The position numbers were made by a program, and so were the translations under genes. A stretch of DNA of 64,000 nt from NCBI RefSeq assembly GCF_016654015.1, contig NZ_JAEPWM010000001.1, positions 744,001 to 808,000 on the forward strand, in the 5' to 3' direction. The notes beneath the pieces were generated by a model, which worked only from the letters and a program-made list of their open reading frames with translations, made no database searches and was not told the DNA's origin. Positions 27,954 through 37,638 of the stretch are shown in pieces (position 1 is the first letter of the stretch; each line of letters starts with the position of its first letter). The stretch is from Ramlibacter ginsenosidimutans. GTDB taxonomy: Bacteria > Pseudomonadota > Gammaproteobacteria > Burkholderiales > Burkholderiaceae_C.

Positions 27954-29048
27954 TCAGACGTTGAACAGGAAGTTCATGACGTCGCCATCCTTGACGACGT
28001 ACTCCTTGCCTTCGCTGCGCATCTTGCCGGCATCCTTGGCGCCCTGCTCGCCCTTGCAGGCGATGAAGTCGTCGAAGGCGATGGTCTGTGCGCGGATGAA
28101 GCCGCGCTCGAAGTCCGTGTGGATCACACCGGCCGCCTGCGGCGCCGTCGCGCCGATGGGCACGGTCCAGGCACGCACTTCCTTCACGCCCGCGGTGAAG
28201 TAGGTCTGCAGGCCCAGCAGCTTGAACGCCGCGCGGATCAGCCGGTTCAGCCCCGGCTCGTCCTGCCCGATCTCCGCCAGGAACATCTTCTTGTCTTCCT
28301 CGGGCATGTCGGCGATCTCGGACTCGATCTTGGCGCAGATCGCCACCACGGGCGCATTCTGCGTGGCCGCATACGCGCGCAGCCGGTCCAGGTGCGGGTT
28401 GTTCTCGAAGCCGGTCTCGTCCACGTTGCCGACGAACATTGCCGGCTTGGCGGTGATCAGGAACAGCGGCTTGAGCAAGGCCTTCTCGTCGTCGCTGAGC
28501 GTGAGCGTGCGCACCGGCCGCCCTTCGTTCAGTGCAGCCTGCACCTTGGGCAGCAGCTGCACCATCTTCGCCGCTTCCTTGTCGTTGCCCGACTTCGCCG
28601 CCTTGCTGTACCGGGCGAGCGTCTTGTCCACGGTACCCAGGTCCGCGAGGCACAGCTCGGTCTGGATCACCTCGATGTCGGAGACCGGGTCCACGCGGCC
28701 GGCCACGTGGATCACGTTGGCGTCCTCGAAGCAGCGCACCACGTTCACGACCGCGTCGGTTTCGCGGATGTGCGCGAGGAACTGGTTGCCCAGGCCCTCG
28801 CCCTTGCTCGCGCCCGCCACCAGGCCGGCGATGTCGACGAACTCGACGATGGCAGGCACGATCCTCTCGGGCTCGACGATGGCGGCGAGCTGCGCCAGCC
28901 GCGGGTCGGGCAGTTCGACCACGCCGACGTTCGGTTCGATGGTGCAGAAAGGATAGTTCTCGGCGGCGATGCCCGCCTTGGTCAAGGCGTTGAACAAGGT
29001 GGACTTGCCGACGTTCGGCAGACCCACGATCCCGCACTTCAAACTCAT
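27954..29048 (-). CDS. ychF: Redox-regulated ATPase YchF (Obg-family)
   Basis: YchF is a ribosome-associated P-loop protein that prefers ATP and affects stress responses and translation start choice. The 364-residue protein has the Walker A motif GLPNVGKST at residues 8-16, the segments [11 protein letters not shown] and [17 protein letters not shown], the NVDE replacement for the GTP-specificity motif, and the C-terminal TGS domain ending in FLFNV. It is complete and typical. Confidence 0.96.
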   Translation of the reverse strand: MSLKCGIVGLPNVGKSTLFNALTKAGIAAENYPFCTIEPNVGVVELPDPRLAQLAAIVEPERIVPAIVEFVDIAGLVAGASKGEGLGNQFLAHIRETDAVVNVVRCFEDANVIHVAGRVDPVSDIEVIQTELCLADLGTVDKTLARYSKAAKSGNDKEAAKMVQLLPKVQAALNEGRPVRTLTLSDDEKALLKPLFLITAKPAMFVGNVDETGFENNPHLDRLRAYAATQNAPVVAICAKIESEIADMPEEDKKMFLAEIGQDEPGLNRLIRAAFKLLGLQTYFTAGVKEVRAWTVPIGATAPQAAGVIHTDFERGFIRAQTIAFDDFIACKGEQGAKDAGKMRSEGKEYVVKDGDVMNFLFNV

Positions 29049-29171
29049 GTCAGTCCCCGTGAACGAAGCCCGAAAGTGTATGCGATGGGGCTTGTCCCGG
29101 CCGTTCGCGGGCTGCTGCGCGCTGCTGTGGTTCGCGGCGACCCGGGTGGATGCGAGCCTGCCGCAGGTGCG

Positions 29172-30035
29172 TCAGTCGAAGCGGTAGTTCGCGCGCACGG
29201 CTTGCCCGACGCGCAGCGTCGCTTCGATGCCGGCCACCATGATCGCGTTCATGCCGAAACTCACCCGGCCGCCCACCACATCGTTGCGGCGGTAGCCCTG
29301 CAAGGTGTCGGTCACGACGGGATCGATCGCGGCCGTGGCCGGGTCGATGTTGGGGATCGGGCAGCGCGGGCACGGTTTCACGGGGCGCAGTTGCACCTCG
29401 CCTTCGTCCGTCCCGATGCGGATCAGGTCCAGACTGTCCTCGTCATGCGCTTCCAGGCCGTCCAGCACGAGGTTGGGCCGGAAGCGTTCGATCCCCACCG
29501 GCGCGTGCCCGGCGGCGGCGAGCTTCGCGTTCAGCTGGTCCAGCGAAGCCGTGCCCACCACCAGCAGGGGAAAGCCGTCGCTGAACTGGTTGAGCGCCTC
29601 GGCGCCCTGCGTCCACTTCGCATTCGACAGCCTTCGATGGTCCGGGTCGAAGCGCACCAGCCGCAGCTTGCGCCCGAGGAAATCGGTGAACCACTGGGCC
29701 GCGATGTCGCCCATGTCGAACGCCGGGACCTCGTCGTCCCAGAGGCGCACGCGCACCGGCGCCTCGACAGTGTCGATCGCGAGGTGCAGCGCCAGCATCC
29801 CGGGCGCGCGCAGCACCACCTCGTGCAGCTTGAGCTGGGGCTTCACCAGCGCCATGCGCGGCAGTTGGCGCTGCGTGACGAATGCGCCCTGCTCGTCCAC
29901 CAGCATCCAGGCGCGGTCCAGGTCGAGGCCGGTCTCGAGCAGCGGGGCCTCGCGAACTTCCACGCCGGCGCAGGACTTCACCGGATAGACGAACAGGCGG
30001 GCGAGACGGGCGGTGACATCGGCAGGGGCACTCAT
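29172..30035 (-). CDS. MOSC domain-containing protein
   Basis: This 287-residue protein has the N-terminal beta-barrel domain (LFVYPVKSCAGVEV, DRAWMLVDEQGAFVTQRQ) and the C-terminal MOSC domain with RFRPNLVLDG. The cysteines in RPVKPCPRCPIPNIDP are in the position used for sulfur or molybdenum-cofactor binding in MOSC proteins such as YcbX and mARC. YcbX-like proteins reduce N-hydroxylated bases, and that role here is inferred. The ATG at 30035 fits the domain start. It is divergent from the monooxygenase gene with 35 bases between. Confidence 0.88.
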   Translation of the reverse strand: MSAPADVTARLARLFVYPVKSCAGVEVREAPLLETGLDLDRAWMLVDEQGAFVTQRQLPRMALVKPQLKLHEVVLRAPGMLALHLAIDTVEAPVRVRLWDDEVPAFDMGDIAAQWFTDFLGRKLRLVRFDPDHRRLSNAKWTQGAEALNQFSDGFPLLVVGTASLDQLNAKLAAAGHAPVGIERFRPNLVLDGLEAHDEDSLDLIRIGTDEGEVQLRPVKPCPRCPIPNIDPATAAIDPVVTDTLQGYRRNDVVGGRVSFGMNAIMVAGIEATLRVGQAVRANYRFD

Positions 30036-30070
30036 GGGCGGGGATTGTGCCCGGCTCCTACAATCACCCG

Positions 30071-31198
30071 ATGGCCGCTCCGTACGACGTATGTATCCGC
30101 GGTGCGGGCATCGTCGGCCGCACCCTCGCCCTGCTGCTCGCCCGCGATCGCCTGCGCGTGGCGCTGGTGGAAGTTCCGCCGCCGCCTTCCGCGGGTCAGG
30201 GCGACGTCCGCGCCTATGCCCTGAACGCGGCCTCACGCGAACTGCTGCTGCGCTTGCGTGCCTGGCCCGACGAAGCCCACGCGACGCCCGTCACCGGCAT
30301 GGACGTGCGCGGGGATGACGGCGGCCGCGTGCGCTTCTCCGCTGCCGACGAAGGCGCGGCGGCGCTGGCCTGGATCGTCGACGTGGAGCCCCTGCTCGCG
30401 CGGCTGGCCGAAGCGGTGCGCTTCCAGCCGCAAGTCGACGTCGTGCAGGCGCCTGCACCGGCGGCCTTGACCGTGGTCTGTGAAGGCCGCGCCAGCACCA
30501 CCCGGGCGGAGTTCGGCGTGGCTTACCAGGTCACGACCTATCCGCAGCGCGCCCTGGCCGCACGCGTCAGTTGTGAAAAAGCGCATGGCGGTGTCGCGCG
30601 CCAGTGGTTCTCCGACGGCAACGTGCTGGGCTTGCTGCCCCTGGGCGGCCCGGACGGGAACTCGATGGCGCTGGTGTGGTCCCTCCAGGAGCCGCGCGCG
30701 GACGAGCTGCTCGCGGCAACGCCCCAGGAATTCGAAACGCGGCTGCTGGCCGCCTGCGGCGCCGAGCTGGGACGCATGAGCCTGGCGAGCGAGCGCATGG
30801 CGTGGCCGCTGCAGCGCGCGCAGGCCGAGCGCTGGTGCGGGCCCGGCTGGGCGCTGGCCGGCGATGCCGCGCACAGCGTGCACCCGTTGGCCGGCCAAGG
30901 CCTGAACCTGGGCCTGGCGGACGCCGAAGTGCTGGCGCGCGTGCTGCACGAGCGCGAATACTGGCGCGGGCTGGGCGATGAGAAGCTGCTGCGCCGCTAC
31001 GAGCGTGCGCGCAAGATGGACGTGCTGGCCATGGCCTGGACGACCGACGGGCTGCAGCAGTTGTTCGCGCAGCCCGCGGAGCCCTGGGCCTGGATGCGCA
31101 ACTGGGGCATGCGCGGCTTCGACCGCAGCGGGCCCGTGAAACGCTGGGTGGTGCGGCAGGCCATGGGCCGGGCGCGACAGCTCTTGAGAACGGAATGA
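30071..31198 (+). CDS. FAD-dependent monooxygenase (UbiH/VisC-like)
   Basis: This 375-residue flavoprotein has the N-terminal dinucleotide fold (IRGAGIVGRTLALLLAR), and the C-terminal FAD motif GDAAHSVHPLAGQGLNLGLAD near residue 265. These features match the UbiH/UbiF/VisC group of ubiquinone-pathway hydroxylases. The exact position hydroxylated is not determinable. The ATG at 30071 is chosen over one 24 bases upstream because it starts directly before the Rossmann strand. It overlaps dsbC by four bases (ATGA). Confidence 0.87.
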   Translation: MAAPYDVCIRGAGIVGRTLALLLARDRLRVALVEVPPPPSAGQGDVRAYALNAASRELLLRLRAWPDEAHATPVTGMDVRGDDGGRVRFSAADEGAAALAWIVDVEPLLARLAEAVRFQPQVDVVQAPAPAALTVVCEGRASTTRAEFGVAYQVTTYPQRALAARVSCEKAHGGVARQWFSDGNVLGLLPLGGPDGNSMALVWSLQEPRADELLAATPQEFETRLLAACGAELGRMSLASERMAWPLQRAQAERWCGPGWALAGDAAHSVHPLAGQGLNLGLADAEVLARVLHEREYWRGLGDEKLLRRYERARKMDVLAMAWTTDGLQQLFAQPAEPWAWMRNWGMRGFDRSGPVKRWVVRQAMGRARQLLRTE

Positions 31199-31980
31199 AG
31201 ATGAACGCGAACGCGATCCGCACCGGGCTGGCGGCAGCCCTGCTGGCAGTCGCCCTCGGGGCCGCCGCCGCCGAGAAGGACCTGGCCCCGACGGTGGCGA
31301 ACGCCGCCCGCGCGGTGCCCCCGGCCGTGGAAAACGCGCTGCGCAAGAACCTGCCCGAGCGCATGCCGAACCTGCCGCGCATCGACGAGGTCAGCCGTAC
31401 GCCCGTGCCCGGCCTGTACGAAGTCCGCGTTGGCACCGACCTGTTCTACTCGGATGCCGAGGGCAACTTCATCATCAACGGCGAGATGATGGACACGCGC
31501 GGCCGCCGCAACCTCACCGAGGAGCGGATGGACAAGATCCTGGCGATCGACTTCAGCCAGATGCCCGTGAAGGATGCCTTCACCATCGTGCGCGGCAACG
31601 GCAAGCGCAAGCTCGCGGTGTTCGAGGACCCGAACTGCGGCTACTGCCGCCGCTTCGAAGCCGACCTGCAGAAGATCGACAACGTCACCGTCTACCTGTA
31701 CCTCTATCCGATCCTCGGGCCGGACTCGATCGAGAAGTCCAAGGCCATCTGGTGCGGCAAGGACAAGGGCCGCATCTGGCAGGACTGGATGGTGCGCGGC
31801 GTGCCGATCCCGCGCCACGACGCCGACTGCGACGTGAGCGCGCTGGCGCGCAACACCGAGTTCGGCAAGACCCACAAGATCACGGGCACGCCGACGCTGA
31901 TCTTCGCCGATGGCTCACGCGTTCCCGGCGCCATCGGTGCGGCCGCCGTCGAGAAGCTGCTCGTGAACGGCGGGAAGTGA
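31195..31980 (+). CDS. dsbC: Thiol:disulfide interchange protein DsbC
   Basis: DsbC is a periplasmic disulfide isomerase and is kept reduced by DsbD. The 261-residue protein has a signal peptide ending near AAAA-EKD, an N-terminal dimerisation domain (LYEVRVGTDLFYSD, FIINGEMMDT), and a thioredoxin-fold domain with the active site CGYC near residue 148 and the cis-proline in TGTPTLIF. A second ATG lies six bases downstream. It is coupled by ATGA to the gene before and by GTGA to the gene after. Confidence 0.94.
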   Translation: MKMNANAIRTGLAAALLAVALGAAAAEKDLAPTVANAARAVPPAVENALRKNLPERMPNLPRIDEVSRTPVPGLYEVRVGTDLFYSDAEGNFIINGEMMDTRGRRNLTEERMDKILAIDFSQMPVKDAFTIVRGNGKRKLAVFEDPNCGYCRRFEADLQKIDNVTVYLYLYPILGPDSIEKSKAIWCGKDKGRIWQDWMVRGVPIPRHDADCDVSALARNTEFGKTHKITGTPTLIFADGSRVPGAIGAAAVEKLLVNGGK

Positions 31981-33734
31981 CCGCAGCGCGTCCAGGCGGC
32001 CCGCACTACCGGGTCGAGGCAGCCGATCCGGCCGCCCATCTGTTCCATGTCACCCTGACGGTGCCCCAGCCCCAGGCGGGGCAACGCCTGTCCTTGCCCG
32101 CGTGGATTCCCGGCAGCTACCTGGTGCGCGAGTTCGCGCGCCACCTGCAGCGCCTCGCCGCGCGCCAGGACGGGCGGCCAGTGACGGTGCAGCAGCTCGA
32201 CAAGGCGACCTGGCAGGTCGATTGCGTGCCCTCCAGTCCGCTGGTGCTGACCTACGAGGTCTACGCCTTCGACAACTCGGTGCGCACCGCGTGGCTGGAT
32301 TCCGAGCGCGGCTTCTTCAACGGCACGAGCCTGTGCCTGCGCGTGCATGGGCAAGCGCAGGAGCCGCACGAACTGGAGCTGGTGCCGCCGCGGGCGTATC
32401 CGCATTGGGAAGCGGCCACCGGGCTGGAGCCGCTGAAGACCGGCAAGCGCGGCTTCGGCACCTACCTCGCGCACGACTACGACGAGCTGGTGGACTGCCC
32501 GGTGGAACTGGGCGCCTTCTTCAGCGCGGAGTTCCGCGCCGGCGGCGTGCCGCACCGGCTGGTGATCTCCGGCGCCACCGAGGCGCTGGACACGGACCGG
32601 CTGGTCGCCGACATGCAGAAGATCTGCGAGACGGAAATCCGGTTCTGGCACGAACGCCGCCGGCCGCCGTTCAAGAGCTTCCTGTTCATGCTCAATGCGG
32701 TGGACGACGGCTACGGCGGGCTCGAGCACCGCAACTCCACCGCCCTGATCTGCTCGCGCCGCGACCTGCCGCGCAAGGGCGACGGGCGCATGGGCGAAGG
32801 CTACGTGACGCTGCTGGGCCTGATCAGCCACGAGTACTTCCACACCTGGAACGTGAAGCGCCTGCGGCCGGCGGAGTTCGCGCACTACGACTACCGGCAG
32901 GAGAACTACAGCAACCTGCTCTGGTTCTTCGAGGGCTTCACCAGCTACTACGACGACCTGCTGCTGCGGCGCGCGGGCCTGATCGACGATGCCACCTACC
33001 TGAAGCTGCTGACGAAGACCTGCAACCAGGTCCTGCAGACGCCGGGGCGCGAACTGCAGTCCGTCGCGCAGGCCAGCTTCGACGCCTGGGTGAAGTACTA
33101 CCGCCAGGACGAGAACACCGCCAACGCCACCGTCAGCTACTACACCAAGGGCGCGCTGGTGGCCCTGTGCTTCGACCTGACGCTGCGCCAGGAAGGACAC
33201 GCGAGTCTCGACGACGTGATGCGCGCGCTGTGGCAACGGTGCAAGGCCGGGCCGATGGCCGAAGCGGACTTCACCGGCGTGCTGAAGGAACTCGGCGGCC
33301 GCGCGTTCACGCGCGAGCTGGCGCACTGGGTGCACGGCACCCGCGAGCTGCCGCTGAAGGAACTGCTGGAGCAGCACGGCATCAGCGTGATGGAGGAGCC
33401 CGCGCAACTGCAGCAGCGCCTGGGCGTGCGCGTGAGCGAGACGGCGCAGGGCGTCATGCTGAAGAACGTGCTGCGCGGCGGCAGCGCCGAGCAGGCGGGG
33501 TTCGCCGCCAACGATGAATGGGTCGGCGTGGAAGTCGCCGGCCAGGGCTGGCGCCTGGGCAAGCTCGATGACCTGATGCTCTACGCCGGCACCCATCGCA
33601 AGGTCACCGCGATCGTCTCGCGCGACCGGCGCCTGCTGCGGCTCGAGCTCACGATCCCCAGCGCCGTCACCACCTGGCGCCTGGTCCTGCGCGACCCGAC
33701 GAGGGCGCAGACGTGGTTCGGTCCCCAAGGCTGA
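31977..33734 (+). CDS. M61 family peptidase (glycyl aminopeptidase-like) with PDZ domain
   Basis: This 585-residue protein has the M61 N-terminal beta domain (LSLPAWIPGSYLVREFARH), the zinc-binding HEYFH motif near residue 285 followed by TWNVKRLRP, and a gluzincin-type glutamate downstream. A C-terminal PDZ domain is also present (VMLKNVLRGGSAEQAGFAAN). M61 enzymes such as the Sphingomonas glycyl aminopeptidase remove N-terminal Gly or Ala. No signal peptide is visible from the GTG start at 31977, chosen because it overlaps the dsbC stop as GTGA. Confidence 0.9.
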   Translation: MTAARPGGPHYRVEAADPAAHLFHVTLTVPQPQAGQRLSLPAWIPGSYLVREFARHLQRLAARQDGRPVTVQQLDKATWQVDCVPSSPLVLTYEVYAFDNSVRTAWLDSERGFFNGTSLCLRVHGQAQEPHELELVPPRAYPHWEAATGLEPLKTGKRGFGTYLAHDYDELVDCPVELGAFFSAEFRAGGVPHRLVISGATEALDTDRLVADMQKICETEIRFWHERRRPPFKSFLFMLNAVDDGYGGLEHRNSTALICSRRDLPRKGDGRMGEGYVTLLGLISHEYFHTWNVKRLRPAEFAHYDYRQENYSNLLWFFEGFTSYYDDLLLRRAGLIDDATYLKLLTKTCNQVLQTPGRELQSVAQASFDAWVKYYRQDENTANATVSYYTKGALVALCFDLTLRQEGHASLDDVMRALWQRCKAGPMAEADFTGVLKELGGRAFTRELAHWVHGTRELPLKELLEQHGISVMEEPAQLQQRLGVRVSETAQGVMLKNVLRGGSAEQAGFAANDEWVGVEVAGQGWRLGKLDDLMLYAGTHRKVTAIVSRDRRLLRLELTIPSAVTTWRLVLRDPTRAQTWFGPQG

Positions 33735-34873
33735 AGCTCGCGCTGCTCGCGCTGGCGGTGATCGCCGGCCACCTCGCGGGCCTGGCCTGGTTCTCGCTGC
33801 AGGCCGACCAGGCCTCGGCATTGCGCCTGATGGTGCCGCCCATGTACACGCGCATGCTGCAGCCCGCAGCGCCGCCACCAGTGGTCGCGGCGCCTCCGCA
33901 TGCCGCTCCCTCGAAGCGCGTCACGGCGCTGCGACCGCGACCACCGGCCTCGTCGCCCGAGGAGCGGGCAGCCGAGGCGCGCGCGCGCCGCGAGGCCCGC
34001 GAGCAGGCGGAAGCGCGCGCCGTGGCCGAGGCCCACGCCCGCGCATTGGCGCAAGCCGAAGCGCTGGCCGAGGCGCTCAGGAAGCAGGAGGAAAAGGAGC
34101 GACTCGCCCAGCAGGCGCAGCCGGCTGCATCGGCGGCCTCCGCCGCATCCTCCTCCGCGTCGGCCCCCGCGGCGGAAGTCGCTCAAACCCCCGCGTCCGC
34201 CGCGAGCGCTGCCGCCACCGACACGGCGGCGCTCGATCGCTGGCCGGTGGACACGCGGCTGAACTATGCGCTCACCGGCCAGTACCGCGGGCCCTTGTAC
34301 GGCGATGCGCGCGTGCAGTGGCAGCGCGAAGGCGACCGCTACCAGGTGCGGCTCGAGGCGCGCATCGACATGTTCGGCACCCAGGTCCTCACCAGCCAGG
34401 GGCAGGTGACGGCCGACGGCCTCGAGCCGCACGCCTACGAGGAAACGCGCCCCGGCAAGCGCCGATTCGCGCGCATCGGCGAGCACGCGGTCGAACTGGG
34501 CAACGGCAAGACCGTCGCGAAGCCGCCGGGCGTGCAGGACACGGCCAGCCAGTTCGTGGAGCTGACGCAGCGCTTCGCCACCGGCCGCGAGCCACTCGTC
34601 GTCGGCCACGCGGTCTCGCTATGGCTTGCGCGCCCCGGCGGCGTGGACCTGTGGGAGTACGAGATCGTGGGACGCGAGCTGCTCAGCACCCCGAAGTTCG
34701 GCACGCTGGAGACCTACCACCTGAAGCCGCGGCCGATCACCAGTCCGCGCGGCAACATCAACGTGGAGATGTGGTTCGCGCCCAGCCTGCAGTACCTGCC
34801 GGTGCGCATCAAGCTCACCATGGGGCCGGACACCTGGCTCGATCTGGTGATCGACCATATCGAGCAGCGTTAG
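33713..34873 (+). CDS. DUF3108 domain protein with N-terminal membrane anchor
   Basis: This 386-residue protein starts with one hydrophobic segment (residues 7-27), continues as a Pro/Ala-rich and charged linker with a helical Ala/Glu/Arg region (about residues 70-130), and ends in a DUF3108 domain of about 210 residues that probably forms a beta structure in the periplasm. The N-terminal layout resembles TonB-like anchored proteins. Function is unknown. The GTG start overlaps the M61 gene by 22 bases. The last 33 bases are present again, diverged, at 38391-38423 beyond an accessory island. Confidence 0.83.
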   Translation: MVRSPRLKLALLALAVIAGHLAGLAWFSLQADQASALRLMVPPMYTRMLQPAAPPPVVAAPPHAAPSKRVTALRPRPPASSPEERAAEARARREAREQAEARAVAEAHARALAQAEALAEALRKQEEKERLAQQAQPAASAASAASSSASAPAAEVAQTPASAASAAATDTAALDRWPVDTRLNYALTGQYRGPLYGDARVQWQREGDRYQVRLEARIDMFGTQVLTSQGQVTADGLEPHAYEETRPGKRRFARIGEHAVELGNGKTVAKPPGVQDTASQFVELTQRFATGREPLVVGHAVSLWLARPGGVDLWEYEIVGRELLSTPKFGTLETYHLKPRPITSPRGNINVEMWFAPSLQYLPVRIKLTMGPDTWLDLVIDHIEQR

Positions 34874-35010
34874 TCACTACGGGCTATTGGCCGAGGTCAG
34901 GAGGGACAGAAGAATGGGCTCCCTGGAGACCTCCGGTCAGTGGGCCGCGGGTCGCCGTCGCCACATCGAGTGCCGACGGATCATCGTGACAGTCCATAAA
35001 AGCAGTTCGA
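34874..35010. other. Left end of the first accessory island
   Basis: This 137-base stretch follows the DUF3108 stop codon. I see no gene, hairpin terminator or convincing promoter in it. Its base composition is less GC-rich than the upstream genes, which fits the start of imported DNA. Confidence 0.4.
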
Positions 35011-35250
35011 ATGAGTCGCCAACCCCTTTTCCCGATGACGCGCGATCTTGAATGCTCGATCAAGGGTGCGGCTTCGGCTGGAGAACGCCTCGTCGATCAA
35101 TACGCATCGGCGGAGCCCTTCCCGCACATAGTGATGGACGACTTCCCGGATCCTTCGCTGCTCGAGCGCGGGGCGGCGAAATTGCACGCGTGATCGTCGG
35201 ACCGCGACTCATGGGTCAAAGCGGACCTGCGGACCGGAGAAAAGCATCGT
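35011..35250 (+). pseudogene. Fragment of a 2OG-Fe(II) oxygenase-like gene
   Basis: The frame encodes SAEPFPHIVMDDFPDPSLLE, which resembles the N-terminus of prolyl hydroxylase-like 2-oxoglutarate oxygenases. A TGA at 35191 interrupts it after 60 codons. In the same frame the sequence continues with DRDSWVKADLRTGE, which also looks like the family, and then stops at 35245-35250 region where the glycosyltransferase starts. The HxD iron-binding domain is absent, so this is a truncated relic and not a functional gene. The family call rests on a short match and is tentative. Confidence 0.5.
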
Positions 35251-35252
35251 CC

Positions 35253-36185
35253 ATGCGCCTGGTCGTCGTCACGGTGAACTACTGCTGCGCTGACGCCATT
35301 CTCGAGCGCCTGGAAGAATCTGCGCGCCAGATTGCCGCATGTGACGGCGAATGGTGGATCGTCGATAACCACTCACCCGACAACTCCGCCGAGCGCATCA
35401 GCCGCGCGCTCGCCCGGTATGACAACGTCCACCTGATGCGTGCGGAGGAGAACGGGGGCTTTGGTTTCGGCAACAACCAGGTCATCCATCGCGTTGTCCT
35501 GGGGCAGATCAACGCGGACTACCTTTACTTCCTGAACCCCGATGCGAGTCCGCTGCCCGGCTCGATCGAACAGATGACTGCTTATCTCGACGAACACCCG
35601 GAGGTGGGAATCGTCGGTTCGGGACTCCTCGATGACAAGGGAAACCACACGGACTCGATGTTCCGCTTCCCCTCGTTCTGGAGCGAAGTGGAATCTTCGC
35701 TTGTGCTGGGCCCCGTCTCGAGGCTGCTCAGTCGCCATCGTCAGTCGCTCGGCGCACTCGATCGACCGGGACCGGTCGACTGGGTAGCGGGAACCTCTTT
35801 CATGGTGCGGGCCGAAGTATTCCGGGCGGTCGGCGGTTTCGACGAGGAGTTCTTCTTGTACTGGGAAGAGGTGGAACTGTGCCATCGGGTGAAGAAGGCC
35901 GGATTTGCCGTGCACGCCTTGCCGAGTGCCAAGGTCGCTCACGTCGGCGGAGTTTCGACCGGCATGCACCGACCCGAGCGCCGGATCCCGTCATACTGGC
36001 ATCGATCTCGCAATCTCTATTTCCGCAAGACCCGGAGCGGCGGCCCCCTGCTCTTGCTCAATCTCGTGACCTCGGCTTGCATATTGGCCAGGCGGGCGAA
36101 GGACCTGGTGCGCGGCCGGCCGGCCGAACACCCGCATTTTTTGAGAGACCACCTCAAGCATGCCTTCCAACCCCGCCGCCGATAG
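35253..36185 (+). CDS. Family 2 glycosyltransferase
   Basis: This 310-residue GT2 enzyme starts with VVVTVNYCCADAI and WWIVDNHSPDNSAE. The metal-binding region reads YFLNPDASPLPG in place of a plain DxD, and GGFDEEFFLYWEEVELCHRV is the acceptor/catalytic segment typical of rhamnosyl- and related transferases. It would add a sugar to a surface polysaccharide or lipid. The ATG at 35253 begins directly at the first strand. It overlaps the following PIG-L gene by 26 bases. Codon use is less GC-biased than in flanking core genes, in keeping with import. Confidence 0.88.
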   Translation: MRLVVVTVNYCCADAILERLEESARQIAACDGEWWIVDNHSPDNSAERISRALARYDNVHLMRAEENGGFGFGNNQVIHRVVLGQINADYLYFLNPDASPLPGSIEQMTAYLDEHPEVGIVGSGLLDDKGNHTDSMFRFPSFWSEVESSLVLGPVSRLLSRHRQSLGALDRPGPVDWVAGTSFMVRAEVFRAVGGFDEEFFLYWEEVELCHRVKKAGFAVHALPSAKVAHVGGVSTGMHRPERRIPSYWHRSRNLYFRKTRSGGPLLLLNLVTSACILARRAKDLVRGRPAEHPHFLRDHLKHAFQPRRR

Positions 36186-37638
36186 CCGCCCCTGCGGAAG
36201 TGACGAGGATTGCCTGGTGTATGCGCGCCCTCACTTTAGGCGAGAGGGTGCCAATCTCCATTTCTTCCTGTCCAGCCGCATCTACCGTCGATTGAACGAG
36301 GCGGAGGCTGCCATTTGGGACGCGCTTGGCGCCGGGCCGGCGACGATCGGTGAATTGCACGATCGGGCGGCGGTCAAGGAGATCGCCGAGGACGGGCTCG
36401 TTGAAATTGTCGCCCCCGTCGCCGCCAACGACCGGCGGCGAATCCTGGTCGTCGAGCCGCATTGCGACGATGCAGCCCTATCGATCGGCGCGACCATGTG
36501 GAAATTGCGGGAGCAGGTCGAGTTCCACCTCCTGACGATGGCGAGCCGCAGCAACTACAGCACGGCTTTCCAAATGCATCGCGATTATTTCAACCGCTCC
36601 CGAATCACGGAGATGCGCACCGCCGAGGGCGAGCTATTCATGGCCCACCTTGGTGGAACCTATCATTGCGCCGGCCTCGCCGAGGCGACACTGCGATACA
36701 AGGACAGCGATTGGGACCTCGACTTCTTCAACGCTCATGAAGTCGCCGCAGCCATCTCGAACAACCGACGTGCGCCCTCACGAGTCCTGCAGGAATGGAC
36801 TGCTACGCTGCGCGAGTTCTTGCAGGATCGCTCGTTTGCCGAAATCTGGCTCCCGCTGGGAGCGGGCACGCATTCCGATCATGACCTTGCGCGCGCTGCC
36901 GGACTCCGTGTTGTCATGGATCAGCCAGCTGCAACTGTACGGTTGTACGAAGACGTGCCCTACGGCGTCCATTATCAGGAGCACACCACGCGCATCCTGA
37001 AGCTCCTGGACACGCACGGAGCTAGCCTCTCGCCGTGTCCGGAGGACGTGACTGACGAATTTCCGACCAAGCTCTCCCTGCTCAAGATCTTCGCGTCCCA
37101 GTTCAAGCTTGGTGCGATCCAGCCAGGGGTTGAGAGAGCGTCCGCCGCGGACGGCGGCAGGAAGGTGGAGCGCCTATGGACACTCGACGCTCTCCCCAGC
37201 GAGCTCCCGGAAGACCAGCTCTGGATAGGCGCCCCCGACGTCCAGAAGGCGGCTACTTCGCTGCAGACTTTTCGCACAGGCGCCAGCTCAGAAACGCGCG
37301 TGGCGATTTTTGCCATCAATGCATCCGGTCGCTGGGCTGACGACCTTGTCTTGGTCACGGACCTGTTCCCCCGCGCGAAGTTCGTCGTCTACGCCGGACC
37401 ACGCGTCTTTGCCGAATTCGAAGAAGTCGCGAATCCGGCCGTGGATCTCAACCGGCTGGACGGGCACCCCGCCTCCTGGCTGAAAGCAGCTTTGCGCGAG
37501 GTGGGGACTGGGCACCGAATCGTCATTGCCGGCGAGGCCGGGTCTAAGGTGAAGGCGCTGAAGGCCTTTTGGCAAATTGGCCGAACATTGACGGTGCCGG
37601 CAATGGACAACCTGTTCCAGGCGCTGGCGAGTAGCTGA
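36160..37638 (+). CDS. PIG-L-family deacetylase with N-terminal PqqD-like domain
   Basis: This 492-residue protein appears to have three parts. Residues 15-85 resemble a PqqD-like peptide-chaperone domain (LSSRIYRRLNEAEAAIWDAL, then TIGELHD). Residues 90-300 form a PIG-L/LmbE domain with the zinc motif EPHCDDAALSIG near residue 100 and the later THSDHDLA near residue 235. Residues 340-492 form an alpha/beta domain I do not recognise, with strands AIFAINASG and KFVVYAGP. PIG-L enzymes remove acetyl groups from N-acetylglucosamine-type sugars. With the GT2 gene it probably modifies a glycan, but the PqqD-like part suggests a peptide or carrier partner. Confidence 0.8.
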   Translation: MPSNPAADSRPCGSDEDCLVYARPHFRREGANLHFFLSSRIYRRLNEAEAAIWDALGAGPATIGELHDRAAVKEIAEDGLVEIVAPVAANDRRRILVVEPHCDDAALSIGATMWKLREQVEFHLLTMASRSNYSTAFQMHRDYFNRSRITEMRTAEGELFMAHLGGTYHCAGLAEATLRYKDSDWDLDFFNAHEVAAAISNNRRAPSRVLQEWTATLREFLQDRSFAEIWLPLGAGTHSDHDLARAAGLRVVMDQPAATVRLYEDVPYGVHYQEHTTRILKLLDTHGASLSPCPEDVTDEFPTKLSLLKIFASQFKLGAIQPGVERASAADGGRKVERLWTLDALPSELPEDQLWIGAPDVQKAATSLQTFRTGASSETRVAIFAINASGRWADDLVLVTDLFPRAKFVVYAGPRVFAEFEEVANPAVDLNRLDGHPASWLKAALREVGTGHRIVIAGEAGSKVKALKAFWQIGRTLTVPAMDNLFQALASS

